A stretch of DNA of 64,000 bases from Corynebacterium frankenforstense DSM 45800. GTDB lineage: Bacteria > Actinomycetota > Actinomycetes > Mycobacteriales > Mycobacteriaceae. Where the stretch lies: the NCBI RefSeq assembly GCF_001941485.1, contig NZ_CP009247.1:992001-1056000 (forward strand). The letters run 5' to 3'. The notes below the pieces were generated by a model, which saw nothing but the letters and a program-made list of their open reading frames with translations, did not search any database and had not been told where the DNA came from. The position numbers and the translations under genes were made by a program. Shown piece after piece: positions 1 to 8,378 of the stretch. Each line of letters begins with the position of its first letter. Within the stretch, counting starts at the first letter, position 1.

Positions 1-1049
1 ACGCCGAAGAAGACGGAGAGCAGCACCGCCGGCACCGGCACCTTGTTCTCGGAGACGCGGGCGAAGACGCGCGGGGCGTCGCCGCGGGTGGCCAGCGAGT
101 AGCACAGGCGCGAGGAGCCGTAGAGCTGGGCGTTGAACGCCGAGAGCAGCGCGATGACGATGACCAGCTCCATGATGCCGACGATGCCCGGGATGTTCGC
201 CATCTCGAGCACCATGGTGAACGGGCTCTCGGCGGCGGTCTCCGCGCCCTGGATCTGGTCGAAGGGCAGCAGGAAGGCGATCACGAGCACCGAGCCGATG
301 TAGAAGACGCCGATGCGCCAGATGATCGAGTTCACGGCGGTCTGCACGGAGCGCTCCGGGTCCTCGGACTCGGCGGCGGCGATGGTGACCAGCTCGATGC
401 CGCCGAAGGCGAAGGCCACGGCCAGCAGGCCGGCGGCCACGCCGGAGACACCGTTGGGCATCAGGCCCTCGGCGGCGAGGTTGCCGGTGCCCACGAACGA
501 GTGGCCCGGCAGCCAGCCGAAGATCAGCGCGATGCCGATGACCAGGAAGGCGATGATGACGGCGACCTTGATGAAGGCGAACCAGAACTCGAACTCGCCG
601 AAGCCGCGCACGGCCGTCAGGTTGACCACCGCGAGCACGGCCACGCACACCGCGGCCGGGATCCAGGGCGCGACGTCGAACCAGGCGCCCATGATCGCGG
701 CGGCGCCGGTCATCTCGGCGCCCATGATCATCACCATCATGAACCAGTACAGCCAGCCCACCGAGAAGCCGGCCCACGGGCCGTAGGCCTGCTCGGCGTA
801 GGAGGAGAAGGAGCCGGCCGACGGGCGGGCGGCGACCATCTCGCCGAGCATGCGCATGATCAACACGGTGATCACACCGGTGATCAGGTAGGCGAGCACG
901 ACGGCCGGCCCGGCGGCGCGGATGCCCACCCCGGTGCCGAGGAAGAGCCCGGCGCCGATGGCGGAGCCGAGCCCCATCATGGTCAGGTGGCGGGTGCGCA
1001 GCCCGCGGCTGAGCACCGCGGAGCCTTCCCGGGTTGCTGATTGCGACAT
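1..1049 (-). CDS. Amino-acid permease of the APC/AAT family (3' end cut by window)
   Basis: The first 349 codons of a membrane transporter of the AAT subgroup (GABA, proline or aromatic amino-acid permease type) read leftward and run off the window, so the C-terminus is missing. The N-terminus has the family signature of a short cytoplasmic tail (SRGLRTRHLTMMGLGSAIG) followed by GAGLFLGTG in the first membrane segment. At least eight hydrophobic segments are visible. The conserved FAFGGIELVTIAAAE motif of segment 6 is present, as is the LSAFNAQLYGSSR region. The start is ATG at 1049; an ATG 9 nt upstream is followed at once by a stop. The exact amino-acid substrate cannot be read from sequence. 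It is transcribed away from dapE. Confidence 0.9.
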   Translation of the reverse strand, partial: MSQSATREGSAVLSRGLRTRHLTMMGLGSAIGAGLFLGTGVGIRAAGPAVVLAYLITGVITVLIMRMLGEMVAARPSAGSFSSYAEQAYGPWAGFSVGWLYWFMMVMIMGAEMTGAAAIMGAWFDVAPWIPAAVCVAVLAVVNLTAVRGFGEFEFWFAFIKVAVIIAFLVIGIALIFGWLPGHSFVGTGNLAAEGLMPNGVSGVAAGLLAVAFAFGGIELVTIAAAESEDPERSVQTAVNSIIWRIGVFYIGSVLVIAFLLPFDQIQGAETAAESPFTMVLEMANIPGIVGIMELVIVIALLSAFNAQLYGSSRLCYSLATRGDAPRVFARVSENKVPVPAVLLSVFFG

Positions 1050-1112
1050 GGGTTACATCGTATTCCCACGGGGTGCACACCGGCGGTTCAGGGCACGGGT
1101 GTAGCGCGCGGG

Positions 1113-1118
1113 TAGCCT
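1113..1118 (+). promoter_or_regulatory. -10 element of dapE (leaderless type)
   Basis: TAGCCT lies 8 nt upstream of the ATG at 1127. Transcription would begin at or within 2 nt of the start codon. No ribosome binding site is visible. Confidence 0.5.
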
Positions 1119-1126
1119 CTGATGGC

Positions 1127-2242
1127 ATGAACGCGCACGCCGAACTCGCCGCAGCCCTTCACGACCCGGTCAAGCTGACCGGGCTCCTCATCGACATCGA
1201 GAGCCCCTCCCACCACGAGGGCGCGATCGCCGACGCCGTCGAGGCGGTGCTCCGCGGCCTCGACGGGGTGAGCGTCGAGCGCACCGGCGACGGCGGCAAC
1301 ACGTTGGTCGCCCGCACCGACCGGGGGCTCTCCCAGCGCGTGGTGCTCGCCGGCCACCTGGACACCGTGCCGCTGGCCGACAACACCCCGCACCGGCTGG
1401 CCGACGGCGTGCTGCACGGCTGCGGGTCGGTGGACATGAAGTCCGGCCTGGCCGTCTACCTCTCCGCCTTCGCCCGCCTGGCCGCACACCCCGACCTGGC
1501 CCGCGACATGACCTTCATCGCCTACGAGGGCGAGGAGGTCGCCACCGAGTACAACGGCCTGGGCCACGTCGAGCGCGACCACCCCGAGTGGCTGGCCGGC
1601 GACGTCGCCCTGCTGGGCGAGCCGACCGGCGGGATGATCGAGGCCGGCTGCCAGGGCTCCATCCGCGTCATCTGCACCGCCCGCGGCACCCGCGCGCACT
1701 CCGCGCGCGCCTGGCTCGGCGACAACGCCGTGCACCGCCTGGTGCCCCTGCTGGCGCGGGTGGCCGACTACACCCCGCGCGACCGGGTCGACGTCGACGG
1801 CTGCATCTACCGCGAGGGCCTCAACGTCGTGCGCCTCGAGGCCGGGGTGGCCAACAACACCATCCCCGACGAGGCCGTGTGCGCCGTGAACTTCCGTTTC
1901 GCGCCCGACCGCACCGCCGACGAGGCCATGGCGCACCTGCGCGAGGTCCTCGGCGAGCACGAGGGCGTGGATATCACCGTCGACGACGTCGCGCCGCCGG
2001 CCGCCCCGGGGCTGAACGCCCCCGCGGCAGCCGAACTGGTGGACGCCCTGGGCGGGCGCGTGCGCGCCAAGTACGGCTGGACCGACGTCGCCCGCTTCGC
2101 CGAGCTCGGCGTCCCCGCCGTCAACCTCGGCTGCGGCGACCCCGGTCAGGCGCACAAGCCGGAGGAACACTGCCCGGTCGAGCACATCACGCAGCTCGCG
2201 GCCGCCCTCGACGGCTACCTGCTCGGCGGAGAGCGCGCCTGA
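1127..2242 (+). CDS. dapE: Succinyl-diaminopimelate desuccinylase
   Basis: This enzyme hydrolyses N-succinyl-LL-diaminopimelate in the lysine and meso-DAP pathway, so it feeds cell-wall synthesis. The 371-residue protein is an M20 metallopeptidase-fold enzyme. Zinc-site motifs are visible: GHLDTVP near residue 75, the bridging Asp in CGSVDMKSG near 105, the catalytic Glu pair in YEGEEV near 133, LGEP near 163 and the C-terminal His in HKPEEH near 342. The frame is open upstream to 1034, but MNAHAEL at 1127 is the family-like N-terminus and follows a leaderless -10 at 1113. dapE next to a LOG-family gene is the order found in mycobacteria and corynebacteria. Confidence 0.95.
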   Translation: MNAHAELAAALHDPVKLTGLLIDIESPSHHEGAIADAVEAVLRGLDGVSVERTGDGGNTLVARTDRGLSQRVVLAGHLDTVPLADNTPHRLADGVLHGCGSVDMKSGLAVYLSAFARLAAHPDLARDMTFIAYEGEEVATEYNGLGHVERDHPEWLAGDVALLGEPTGGMIEAGCQGSIRVICTARGTRAHSARAWLGDNAVHRLVPLLARVADYTPRDRVDVDGCIYREGLNVVRLEAGVANNTIPDEAVCAVNFRFAPDRTADEAMAHLREVLGEHEGVDITVDDVAPPAAPGLNAPAAAELVDALGGRVRAKYGWTDVARFAELGVPAVNLGCGDPGQAHKPEEHCPVEHITQLAAALDGYLLGGERA

Positions 2243-2246
2243 GCGG

Positions 2247-2252
2247 TATTTT
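2247..2252 (+). promoter_or_regulatory. -10 element of the LOG-family gene (leaderless type)
   Basis: TATTTT begins 5 nt after the dapE stop codon, with a 7-nt gap to the ATG at 2260. No Shine-Dalgarno sequence is present, so a leaderless transcript is likely. Confidence 0.5.
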
Positions 2253-2259
2253 CGAGCAC

Positions 2260-3222
2260 ATGACACCGAACATCACCCCGAGCGAGGAGAAGCGGCGGAT
2301 GCTGCGTGGGCCCGTGCTCATGCGGTTCGAGGCCGACCAGCCGTCCACCTACGACCAGCGGCTGCTGGAGATGACGGCGGACCACGACTGGATCCACGCC
2401 GACCCCTGGCGCGTGCTGCGCATCCAGAGCGAATTCGTCTCCGGGTTCGACGCGCTGTCCTCCCTGCCGCCCGCGGTGACCGTCTTCGGCTCCGCCCGCG
2501 TGCCCGAGGACGACCCGCTCTACGCCCAGGGCCGCGAGGTCGGCGAGAAGCTGGCCGAGGCCGGCTACGCCGTGATCACCGGCGGGGGACCGGGCCTGAT
2601 GGAGGCGCCCAACCGCGGCGCCTTCGAGGCCGACGGGCTCTCCGTGGGCCTCGGTATCGAGCTGCCCCACGAGCAGGTGCTCAACGACTGGGTCGACCTG
2701 GGGCTGAACTTCCGCTACTTCTTCGTGCGCAAGACCATGTTCCTGAAGTACTCGGAGGGCTTCGTCTGTCTGCCCGGCGGATTCGGCACCCTCGACGAGC
2801 TCTTCGAGGTGCTGTGCATGGTGCAGACCAAGAAGGTCACCAACTACCCGATCGCGCTCATCGGCAGCGACTACTGGGGCCCGCTGGTCGGCTGGCTGCG
2901 CGAGCAGGTGGTCACCCGCGGCATGATCGCGGAGGAGGACCTCGACCTCTTCCTGGTGACCGACTCCGCCGAGGAGGCCGTCGAGCACATCCGCAGCGCG
3001 CCGACGCGGCGGCGCCACATCGCCACCGACGACGGCCACCTGCAGGCCCGGCAGCGCCGCGGCCGGCGCGGCACCGGGGTCGGCGGGAATGGCGCCCGCG
3101 GTGCCGAGGCTGCCACCGACGCCGGCGGCGCCGGTACCGACGGCGCCGGTACCGACGGTGCCGGTACCGGCGACGGTGACGGGCGCGGCTTCGGCAATTC
3201 CGGCGCGGAAGGGGAGCGCTGA
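2260..3222 (+). CDS. LOG-family (TIGR00730) Rossmann-fold protein
   Basis: This is a LONELY GUY family protein. Members are nucleoside-5'-monophosphate phosphoribohydrolases (cytokinin-activating in plants) or lysine-decarboxylase-like proteins. The 320-residue protein has a GGGPGLMEAPNRGA nucleotide loop near residue 106 and the diagnostic PGGFGTLDE motif near 172. The N-terminal 70 residues resemble those of the mycobacterial homologue next to dapE. The last 60 residues are Gly/Ala/Thr-rich and encoded partly by three copies of a 15-bp unit (3128-3172) and look like a disordered tail. The bacterial role is uncertain. folP2 follows with only 2 nt between, so the two are probably co-transcribed. 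Confidence 0.85.
   Translation: MTPNITPSEEKRRMLRGPVLMRFEADQPSTYDQRLLEMTADHDWIHADPWRVLRIQSEFVSGFDALSSLPPAVTVFGSARVPEDDPLYAQGREVGEKLAEAGYAVITGGGPGLMEAPNRGAFEADGLSVGLGIELPHEQVLNDWVDLGLNFRYFFVRKTMFLKYSEGFVCLPGGFGTLDELFEVLCMVQTKKVTNYPIALIGSDYWGPLVGWLREQVVTRGMIAEEDLDLFLVTDSAEEAVEHIRSAPTRRRHIATDDGHLQARQRRGRRGTGVGGNGARGAEAATDAGGAGTDGAGTDGAGTGDGDGRGFGNSGAEGER
3128..3172. repeat. 15-bp tandem repeat in LOG-family gene tail
   Basis: Three near-identical copies of a 15-bp unit containing GGTACC encode a GAGTD-type repeat at the C-terminus. They are in frame with the gene, so copy changes would only lengthen the tail. Confidence 0.6.
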
Positions 3223-3224
3223 CC

Positions 3225-4133
3225 TTGGCCGCAGCTCAGGACAGGGCCGCGGTCGAGGGTGACGAACGCCAGCGCGCCATCCGGCGTGAGGGCGCCGGCG
3301 CGCCAGGCCTGGCGAAGGTGATGGGCATCGTCAACCGCACGCCCGACTCCTTCTACGACAAGGGCGCGACCTTCACCGACACGCTCGCGCTCGCACGGGC
3401 CGACGAGGTCGTCGCGCAGGGCGCGGCGATCGTGGACATCGGCGGGGTCAAGGCCGGCCCCGGCGACGCGGTCGACGCCGCCGAGGAGATCGACCGCGTG
3501 GTGCCCGTCATCGCCGCGGTCCACGAGCGCCACCCCGAGGTGACCGTCTCCGTGGACACGTGGCGCGCCGAGGTCGCCGAGCGGGCCATCGCCGCCGGCG
3601 CCGGGCTGGTCAACGACACCTGGGCCGGGGTCGACCCCGAGCTCGTCGAGGTCGCCGGCCACCACGGGGTCGGCTACGTCTGTTCGCACACCGGCGGGGC
3701 CGTGCCGCGCACCCGCCCGCACCGCGTGCACTACGACGACGTGGTCGCCGACGTGATCGCCGAGACCACCCGGCTCGCCGAGCGCGCCGTCGACTGCGGC
3801 GTGCCCGAGGACAGGGTGCTGCTGGACCCCACGCACGACTTCGGCAAGAACACCTTCCACGGCCTCGAGCTGCTGCGCCGCATCGACGAGGTCGTCGCGA
3901 CCGGCTGGCCGGTGCTCATGGCGCTGTCCAACAAGGACTTCATCGGCGAGACCTGCGCGCGCCCCGTCGGCGGGCGCGTGGCCGGCACCCTGGCCGCCAC
4001 CGCCTGGGCCGCCGCGCACGGCGTGGCCGCCTTCCGCGTGCACGAGGTCGGCGAGACCGTCGACGTGATCCGCATGACCGCGGCGATCGCCGGGACCGTC
4101 GGCCCCCTGGACACGATCCGGGGCCTGGCGTGA
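3225..4133 (+). CDS. folP2: Dihydropteroate synthase homologue (FolP2 type)
   Basis: The fold is that of dihydropteroate synthase, which joins pABA to the pterin pyrophosphate in folate synthesis. The first conserved loop reads MGIVNRTPDSFYDKGATF, and DPTHDFGK and FRVHEV are present. The usual SRK motif reads SNK (LSNKDFIGE), and the N-V-TPDSF loop has Arg. These changes and the position next to gpgS match mycobacterial FolP2 (Rv1207), which has been reported to lack normal DHPS activity. True folate synthesis is therefore likely encoded elsewhere. The best start is TTG 3225. The stop overlaps the GTG of gpgS (GTGA), so the two are translationally coupled. Confidence 0.85.
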   Translation: MAAAQDRAAVEGDERQRAIRREGAGAPGLAKVMGIVNRTPDSFYDKGATFTDTLALARADEVVAQGAAIVDIGGVKAGPGDAVDAAEEIDRVVPVIAAVHERHPEVTVSVDTWRAEVAERAIAAGAGLVNDTWAGVDPELVEVAGHHGVGYVCSHTGGAVPRTRPHRVHYDDVVADVIAETTRLAERAVDCGVPEDRVLLDPTHDFGKNTFHGLELLRRIDEVVATGWPVLMALSNKDFIGETCARPVGGRVAGTLAATAWAAAHGVAAFRVHEVGETVDVIRMTAAIAGTVGPLDTIRGLA

Positions 4134-4879
4134 GCGCCGTCGCGCGCGCGAGTGTGGTCATCCCGGCGCTCAACGAGGAGGCGACCGTCGCCGACGTGGT
4201 CGCCGCCGTGCGTGCCGACACCCCGCTGGAGACGATCGTCGTCGACGCCGACTCCACGGACCGCACCGCCGAGCGCGCCGCGGCCGCCGGTGCGCGCGTG
4301 CTCAACTGGCGCGAGGTGCTGCCGGGTGTCGAGCCGCGCCCCGGCAAGGGCGAGTCGCTGTGGCGCGGGGTCGCCGCCGCCGAGGGCGAGTTCGTCGTCT
4401 TCGTCGACGCCGACCTGCACACCGCGCGCCCCGGCATGGTCGCCGAGCTCGTCGCGCCGTTCGCGGATGACAGTGTGCAGCTGGTCAAGGCCGACTACGT
4501 GCGCGACTACCGGGGCCGGCCCGGCGACGGCGGGCGCGTGACCGAGCTGACGGCGCGCCCGTTGCTGCGGCTGCTGCTGCCCGAGCTTTCCGACGTCGCG
4601 CAGCCCCTCGGCGGCGAGTACGCCCTGCGCCGCGCGGCGGCGCTGGAGCTGCCCTTCGTCGAGGGCTACGGCGTGGAGTCCGGCCTGCTCATCGACGTGG
4701 CGCGTCGCTGGGGCCGCGGCGCGATCGCCGAGGTGGACCTGGGGCGCCGCGCCCACCGCAACCGGCCGCTGGCCCAGCTGGGGCCGATGGCGGAGACCGT
4801 CGCCGCCACGATCCTCGCCCGCGCCGGCGTGGACGGAGTCGCGGTGCCCGAGCGCCCGGCGCTGTCCACTATCCTCTGA
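4130..4879 (+). CDS. gpgS: Glucosyl-3-phosphoglycerate synthase
   Basis: This GT81 retaining glycosyltransferase makes glucosyl-3-phosphoglycerate from a nucleotide-glucose and 3-phosphoglycerate, the first step to glucosylglycerate and, in mycobacteria, methylglucose lipopolysaccharides. The 249-residue protein has an N-terminal GT-A start (VVIPALNEEATV), the metal-binding DxD in VDADLH near residue 92, PGKGESLWRG, and the RRAHRNRPL motif near the C-terminus. It starts with GTG overlapping the folP2 stop by 4 nt. Neighbouring glgA and glgC also use activated glucose. The promoter of the next gene lies inside its 3' end. Confidence 0.92.
   Translation: MSAVARASVVIPALNEEATVADVVAAVRADTPLETIVVDADSTDRTAERAAAAGARVLNWREVLPGVEPRPGKGESLWRGVAAAEGEFVVFVDADLHTARPGMVAELVAPFADDSVQLVKADYVRDYRGRPGDGGRVTELTARPLLRLLLPELSDVAQPLGGEYALRRAAALELPFVEGYGVESGLLIDVARRWGRGAIAEVDLGRRAHRNRPLAQLGPMAETVAATILARAGVDGVAVPERPALSTIL
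4870..4875 (+). promoter_or_regulatory. -10 element inside the gpgS 3' end
   Basis: TATCCT overlaps the last gpgS codons and lies 7 nt before the ATG at 4883. A leaderless transcript of the small downstream gene is likely. Confidence 0.5.
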
Positions 4880-4882
4880 GCC

Positions 4883-5344
4883 ATGCTCTCCTGGATCTTC
4901 CTCATCGTCGTCCTGGTCCTGCTGGTGATCGTGGGCACCTGGGCCGCCGGCCGGCTGCTCGGCCGCGGCGAGCCCGAGCCCGCCGCCGACCCGCAGGAGG
5001 TCGCCGCCGCCAACGCGCGTGCCGTGGCCGCAGGCGACCTGGACGCGGTGCGCTTCGAGCTCGTGCCGCGCGGCTACCGGCCCGAACAGGTCGAGGCCGT
5101 GCTCGATCAGCTCGCCGGGGGAGAGGGGCGCGGCGCCGGGCGCGGTGCGGCCCGGGGCGCCGAGCGTTCCGGCGACCGCGCGGCGGTGCGTCAGGAGGAT
5201 CCGGCGCGCGGGGCGGAACGGGCTCGCCTCGGGGACGGAGAGGTGCGGGAGGACGACCGCGCGACGCTTTCCGGGGACCGGGCGGCCGGGTCTCGACCGC
5301 TCGGCTGGGCGCAGGAGCGCGGCGGGAATTCGGGCTCGAAGTAG
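4883..5344 (+). CDS. Small membrane-anchored DivIVA-domain-like protein
   Basis: The 153-residue protein begins with a single strongly hydrophobic helix (residues 2-25), followed by an Ala/Glu linker and a short motif, VRFELVPRGYRPEQVEAVLD (near residues 54-73). That motif resembles the DivIVA N-terminal segment that binds curved membranes. The last 70 residues are Gly/Arg/Asp-rich and look disordered. Homologues occupy the same place next to gpgS in Corynebacteriales. A role at the cell pole or in envelope growth is a guess from the domain. Confidence 0.75.
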   Translation: MLSWIFLIVVLVLLVIVGTWAAGRLLGRGEPEPAADPQEVAAANARAVAAGDLDAVRFELVPRGYRPEQVEAVLDQLAGGEGRGAGRGAARGAERSGDRAAVRQEDPARGAERARLGDGEVREDDRATLSGDRAAGSRPLGWAQERGGNSGSK

Positions 5345-5422
5345 CAGGTAAGCGCCGTTTCGGGTGCTGTAGTTTCGGGGCGGTGGGCGGACTCACGCCG
5401 TCCGCGCGGCGGAAAAATCGAC

Positions 5423-5428
5423 TATCAT
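5423..5428 (+). promoter_or_regulatory. Candidate -10 of the DUF3117 gene
   Basis: TATCAT in an AT-richer patch 43 nt upstream of the start. A convincing -35 is not visible. Confidence 0.3.
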
Positions 5429-5470
5429 AGCGAAAGTAACCGTCGTGTGCACGAAAAGGAGCCCTGAAAC

Positions 5471-5638
5471 ATGGCAGCGATGAAGCCCCGTACCGGAAGC
5501 GGACCCATGGAGGCCGTGGAGGAGAATCGCAAGATCGTCATGCGCATCCCCTCGGACGGCGGTGGGCGCCTCGTCATCGAGCTGAACAAGGAGGAGGCCG
5601 CCGAGCTGGGTGGCCTGCTGACCGAGGCCGCCGAGTAG
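5471..5638 (+). CDS. DUF3117 small conserved protein
   Basis: This 55-residue protein begins MAAMKPRTGSGPMEA and continues with IVMRIPSDGGGRLVIEL. It is highly similar to the small DUF3117 protein found beside glgA and glgC in mycobacteria (Rv1211). The start is supported by a strong AAAAGGAG at 5454-5461 with 9-nt spacing. It has no cysteines, membrane segment or signal peptide, and its function is unknown. Its conservation and strong ribosome site suggest an abundant housekeeping protein. A hairpin terminator follows at 5659. Confidence 0.9.
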   Translation: MAAMKPRTGSGPMEAVEENRKIVMRIPSDGGGRLVIELNKEEAAELGGLLTEAAE

Positions 5639-5658
5639 CCTCGCGCCACTCACGCCAC

Positions 5659-5677
5659 CGGGCCCCGAGGCCCGTTT
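5659..5677 (+). terminator. Intrinsic terminator after the DUF3117 gene
   Basis: A 6-bp perfect stem CGGGCC/GGCCCG with a CCGA loop is followed by TTT. A second perfect 8-bp hairpin (CCGCCCCG/CGGGGCGG) follows at 5678-5696. The rest of the gap to 5979 holds nothing else but the promoter at 5928. Confidence 0.65.
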
Positions 5678-5927
5678 CCGCCCCGCGACGGGGCGGCGCC
5701 GTGACAGACCCCGTGGACCGGAGTCGTGCGGACCGGAAGATCCGGCCCGACGCCCCGGCCGCGGGGTTTTCCGCGTGTCCGGGGCGCCGCGGCGCGCTGT
5801 CGGCGGGGCACCGGAGGAGGCGCGTGGCTGCACCCGGGGAGGGGCCGGGGGTGCTGAGCGGCGGCACAGCTGAGTGCCTCGGCGCGCCGCGGGCGGGGCT
5901 GGTGTGATGTGTGCCGCCGGATCCGGT

Positions 5928-5933
5928 TAGGCT
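5928..5933 (+). promoter_or_regulatory. -10 element of the RlmA-like gene
   Basis: TAGGCT 46 nt upstream of the start codon. The transcript would carry a leader of about 40 nt with the AAAGGA ribosome site at 5962. Confidence 0.4.
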
Positions 5934-5979
5934 TGGAACATCGCCAAGGACGCCGCCACGGAAAGGAACCGTAGCCAAG

Positions 5980-6849
5980 ATGCTGGCTGATGTGATCGAT
6001 GTTCTCGCCGACCCGGTGGACGGCTCCGCGCTCGAGGGGGCCGACGACTTCCGTCGGCTCGTCTCGGAGACCGGACACTCCTACGACGTCGCCCGTCAGG
6101 GCTACGTGACCCTGGCCGGGGGAGCGGGCCTGAAGCACAAGGGCGACGGCCCGGAGATGGTCGCCGCCCGGGAGACCTTCCTGGGCCGCGGCCACTTCGC
6201 GCCCTTCGTCGAGTCCGTCACCGACACCGTCGAGGACGCTCTCGAAGCCGCCGGCGTGCCCGAGGACGCCCACCCCGTCATCTGCGAGGTCGGTGCCGGC
6301 ACCGGCTACTACCTGGCGCACACCCTCGACACCGTCGCCGGTGCGCGCGGCGTGGGCATCGACGTCTCGGCGGCCGCCGCCAAGCACCTCGCCAAGGCGC
6401 ACCCGCGCCTCGGTGCCGTCGTCGCCGACGTCTGGGCCGGCATGCCGGTCCGCGACCACTCCGTCGACGTGATCACCGTGCTCTTCGCCCCGCGCAACCC
6501 CGGGGAGTTCGCCCGCGTGCTCACCCCGGGCGGCCAGGCCGTCGTGCTCACCGCCGACCCGGGCCACCTCGACGAGCTGCGCGAGCCGCTCGGCATCATC
6601 GGCGTCGAGGAGGGCAAGGTCGACCGCCTGCTCGAGCAGTCGAAGGGCCACCTCGAGCAGGTCGGCGAGCTCGAGCACATCGAGTTCAAGATGGACCTCG
6701 ACCAGGAGTCGATCGCCTCGCAGATCGGCATGAGCCCCTCGGCGCGCCACATCGCCCCCGACGTGCTCGCCGAGCGCATCTCGCGGCTGCCCGCGACCAT
6801 GACCGTCACCGCCAAGGCGACGGTCACCCGGCTGACCCCGGTCGCGTAG
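5980..6849 (+). CDS. RlmA-like SAM-dependent methyltransferase
   Basis: The 289-residue class I methyltransferase is most like RlmA, the 23S rRNA guanine-N1 methyltransferase. The SAM-binding loop is EVGAGTGYYL near residue 103, with acidic strand-end residue in GVGIDVS near 127 and the VLFAPRNPGEFARVL segment typical of RlmA near 168. The N-terminal four-Cys zinc finger of Escherichia coli RlmA is absent: the equivalent segment (DPVDGSALEGADDFRRLV) has no cysteine. The substrate may therefore be recognised differently. AAAGGA at 5962-5967 supports ATG 5980 over upstream in-frame starts. Confidence 0.8.
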   Translation: MLADVIDVLADPVDGSALEGADDFRRLVSETGHSYDVARQGYVTLAGGAGLKHKGDGPEMVAARETFLGRGHFAPFVESVTDTVEDALEAAGVPEDAHPVICEVGAGTGYYLAHTLDTVAGARGVGIDVSAAAAKHLAKAHPRLGAVVADVWAGMPVRDHSVDVITVLFAPRNPGEFARVLTPGGQAVVLTADPGHLDELREPLGIIGVEEGKVDRLLEQSKGHLEQVGELEHIEFKMDLDQESIASQIGMSPSARHIAPDVLAERISRLPATMTVTAKATVTRLTPVA

Positions 6850-6866
6850 GGCTCGAGCACCGGCGG

Positions 6867-8378
6867 CTACCGGAACTCGGTGTCCAGGCGCGGGGCCGCC
6901 CACTCGGGGATGACCGGGGAGATCGTCTCCGGGCCGCGGGTGAAGTGCTTCTCCACCGTGGCCTCGCCCTCGAGGTTCACCCGGAAGTCCTGCACACCGC
7001 CGTCGATGTAGACGCGGCTGGCCATGGCCACCGCGCCGCCGTCGGCGAAGACCTCGACGGTGGAGCCGTCGACCAGGATGGTCAGCGAGTCCGAGTCGCC
7101 CTCGGCCAGCGGGGCCTGGGCCACCCCGTCGCCGGCGTGGTGGGGGTTCATCGAGCGATCCAGCTCGAGCACGTCGCCCTGGTGGGTCACCCGCGCGGCG
7201 GTCTCGCCGGCGGCGTCGAGGATGTCGACGGAGAGCTCGGAGCCGACCGGGATCTCGCACAGCGCGGTCCACATGCGGGCGTGGTCGGTGCGGGTGACCG
7301 CGTCGACGAGGCCGGCCGCCGGGGTCTGGAAGAGCATGCCGCCCTGCAGGCTGACCACGCGCGGCACGGAGACCACGTTCGCCCAACCGGACTCGGTCCA
7401 GGACAGGTGCTTGGCCGGGTCGTCGAAGCGGCCCACCCCGTTGAGCACGCCGACGATCGCGCCGCGGCGCCAGCGCGGGTCCGCCGGCTCGGAGAGGTTC
7501 GTGTTGCGCGGCCGGGTGAAGTCGTGGCCGAAGTCGATGCGGTGGAACGGGCGGGTGACCGTGAAGGTCGCGCCGGTCAGCCGGCCGACCAGGTAGCCGG
7601 AGATGTCGATGCCGTCGTGCTCGATGGTGACCAGGATGATGTCGTAGATCTCGCCGTCGACCTCGTCGCGCAGGCGGATGATCCTGGGGGAGACCACCTG
7701 GGTCTCGGCCTCCAGGCCCGAGTCGCCGTCGAGAACCAGCGGGCCGTCGAGGTGCCAGTCCACGCCGTCGGCCGAGCGCAGCACCGCCAGCTGCGGCGAG
7801 TCCTGCGCGCCGGTCACCGAGAGCATCAGCCAGCCGGCCAGGCCCTCGTCGCGGTCCTCGTCGCTGGCCCAGTCCGGGACCACGCACGGCGAGCGGAAGT
7901 CGAAGAGCCCGGCGGCCTCGCCCTGCGCGTCACCGACGACCTCGCCGCGGCGGACCACCTGCGAATCGAGGGAGAGCGGGTCGTCGGAGATGTCCGCGGT
8001 GGTCGCGGCCGGGTCGTCGATGCGCGCCAGGTGCACGGCGGTGCCGGACTCGGTCACGGAGGTGAAGTACACGTTGAAGCCGCCGTCGGCGGCGACCACG
8101 GAGCCGGCGCGCACGAGCGTCTCGTCGCCCTCGGCGGCCAGCACGTCGTCGCAGGTCTCCCACTCGTAGGGGTTGTCCTCGGAGAACTGGTGGCCCCAGC
8201 GCGCCGGCGCGTCCAGCGACGGGCGGTACTGGTGGAAGAGGTGCCAGGTCTGGCCGTCGAGCATCACGGCGGCCGGCGCCATGAGCACGCCGGCGTCGGC
8301 GGTCACGTGCAGCTCGGGGCGGTGGATGTCGCTGCCCCCGGTCGTCTCGGCTCCGGTGGGCTCGGCCATGTCGGTCAC
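6867..8378 (-). CDS. GH32-fold protein lacking the catalytic triad
   Basis: The 503-residue protein has a five-blade propeller start (residues 22-330) and a C-terminal beta-sandwich (EVFADGG near 430) as in glycoside hydrolase family 32 fructosidases. WGH at 61-63, AGSVV and HLFHQYRP align well with that family. The nucleophile motif NDPNG is replaced by MAPAA (33-37), the RDP stabiliser motif reads FRSP (161-164), and the acid/base motif ECP reads VSP (229-231). All three catalytic carboxylates appear lost. No signal peptide is seen. GTG 8378 is preceded by GGAAAGG at a good distance. It is probably a sugar-binding or regulatory pseudoenzyme rather than an active levanase or sucrase. Confidence 0.8.
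   Translation of the reverse strand: MTDMAEPTGAETTGGSDIHRPELHVTADAGVLMAPAAVMLDGQTWHLFHQYRPSLDAPARWGHQFSEDNPYEWETCDDVLAAEGDETLVRAGSVVAADGGFNVYFTSVTESGTAVHLARIDDPAATTADISDDPLSLDSQVVRRGEVVGDAQGEAAGLFDFRSPCVVPDWASDEDRDEGLAGWLMLSVTGAQDSPQLAVLRSADGVDWHLDGPLVLDGDSGLEAETQVVSPRIIRLRDEVDGEIYDIILVTIEHDGIDISGYLVGRLTGATFTVTRPFHRIDFGHDFTRPRNTNLSEPADPRWRRGAIVGVLNGVGRFDDPAKHLSWTESGWANVVSVPRVVSLQGGMLFQTPAAGLVDAVTRTDHARMWTALCEIPVGSELSVDILDAAGETAARVTHQGDVLELDRSMNPHHAGDGVAQAPLAEGDSDSLTILVDGSTVEVFADGGAVAMASRVYIDGGVQDFRVNLEGEATVEKHFTRGPETISPVIPEWAAPRLDTEFR

Noticed and set aside
1979..1995. Motif-like TCGACGACGTCGCGC in dapE and the similar stretch at 31370
   Set aside because: The TT is missing and the residues (VDDVA, VDDVP) can be explained by ordinary coding; not counted among the dispersed copies.
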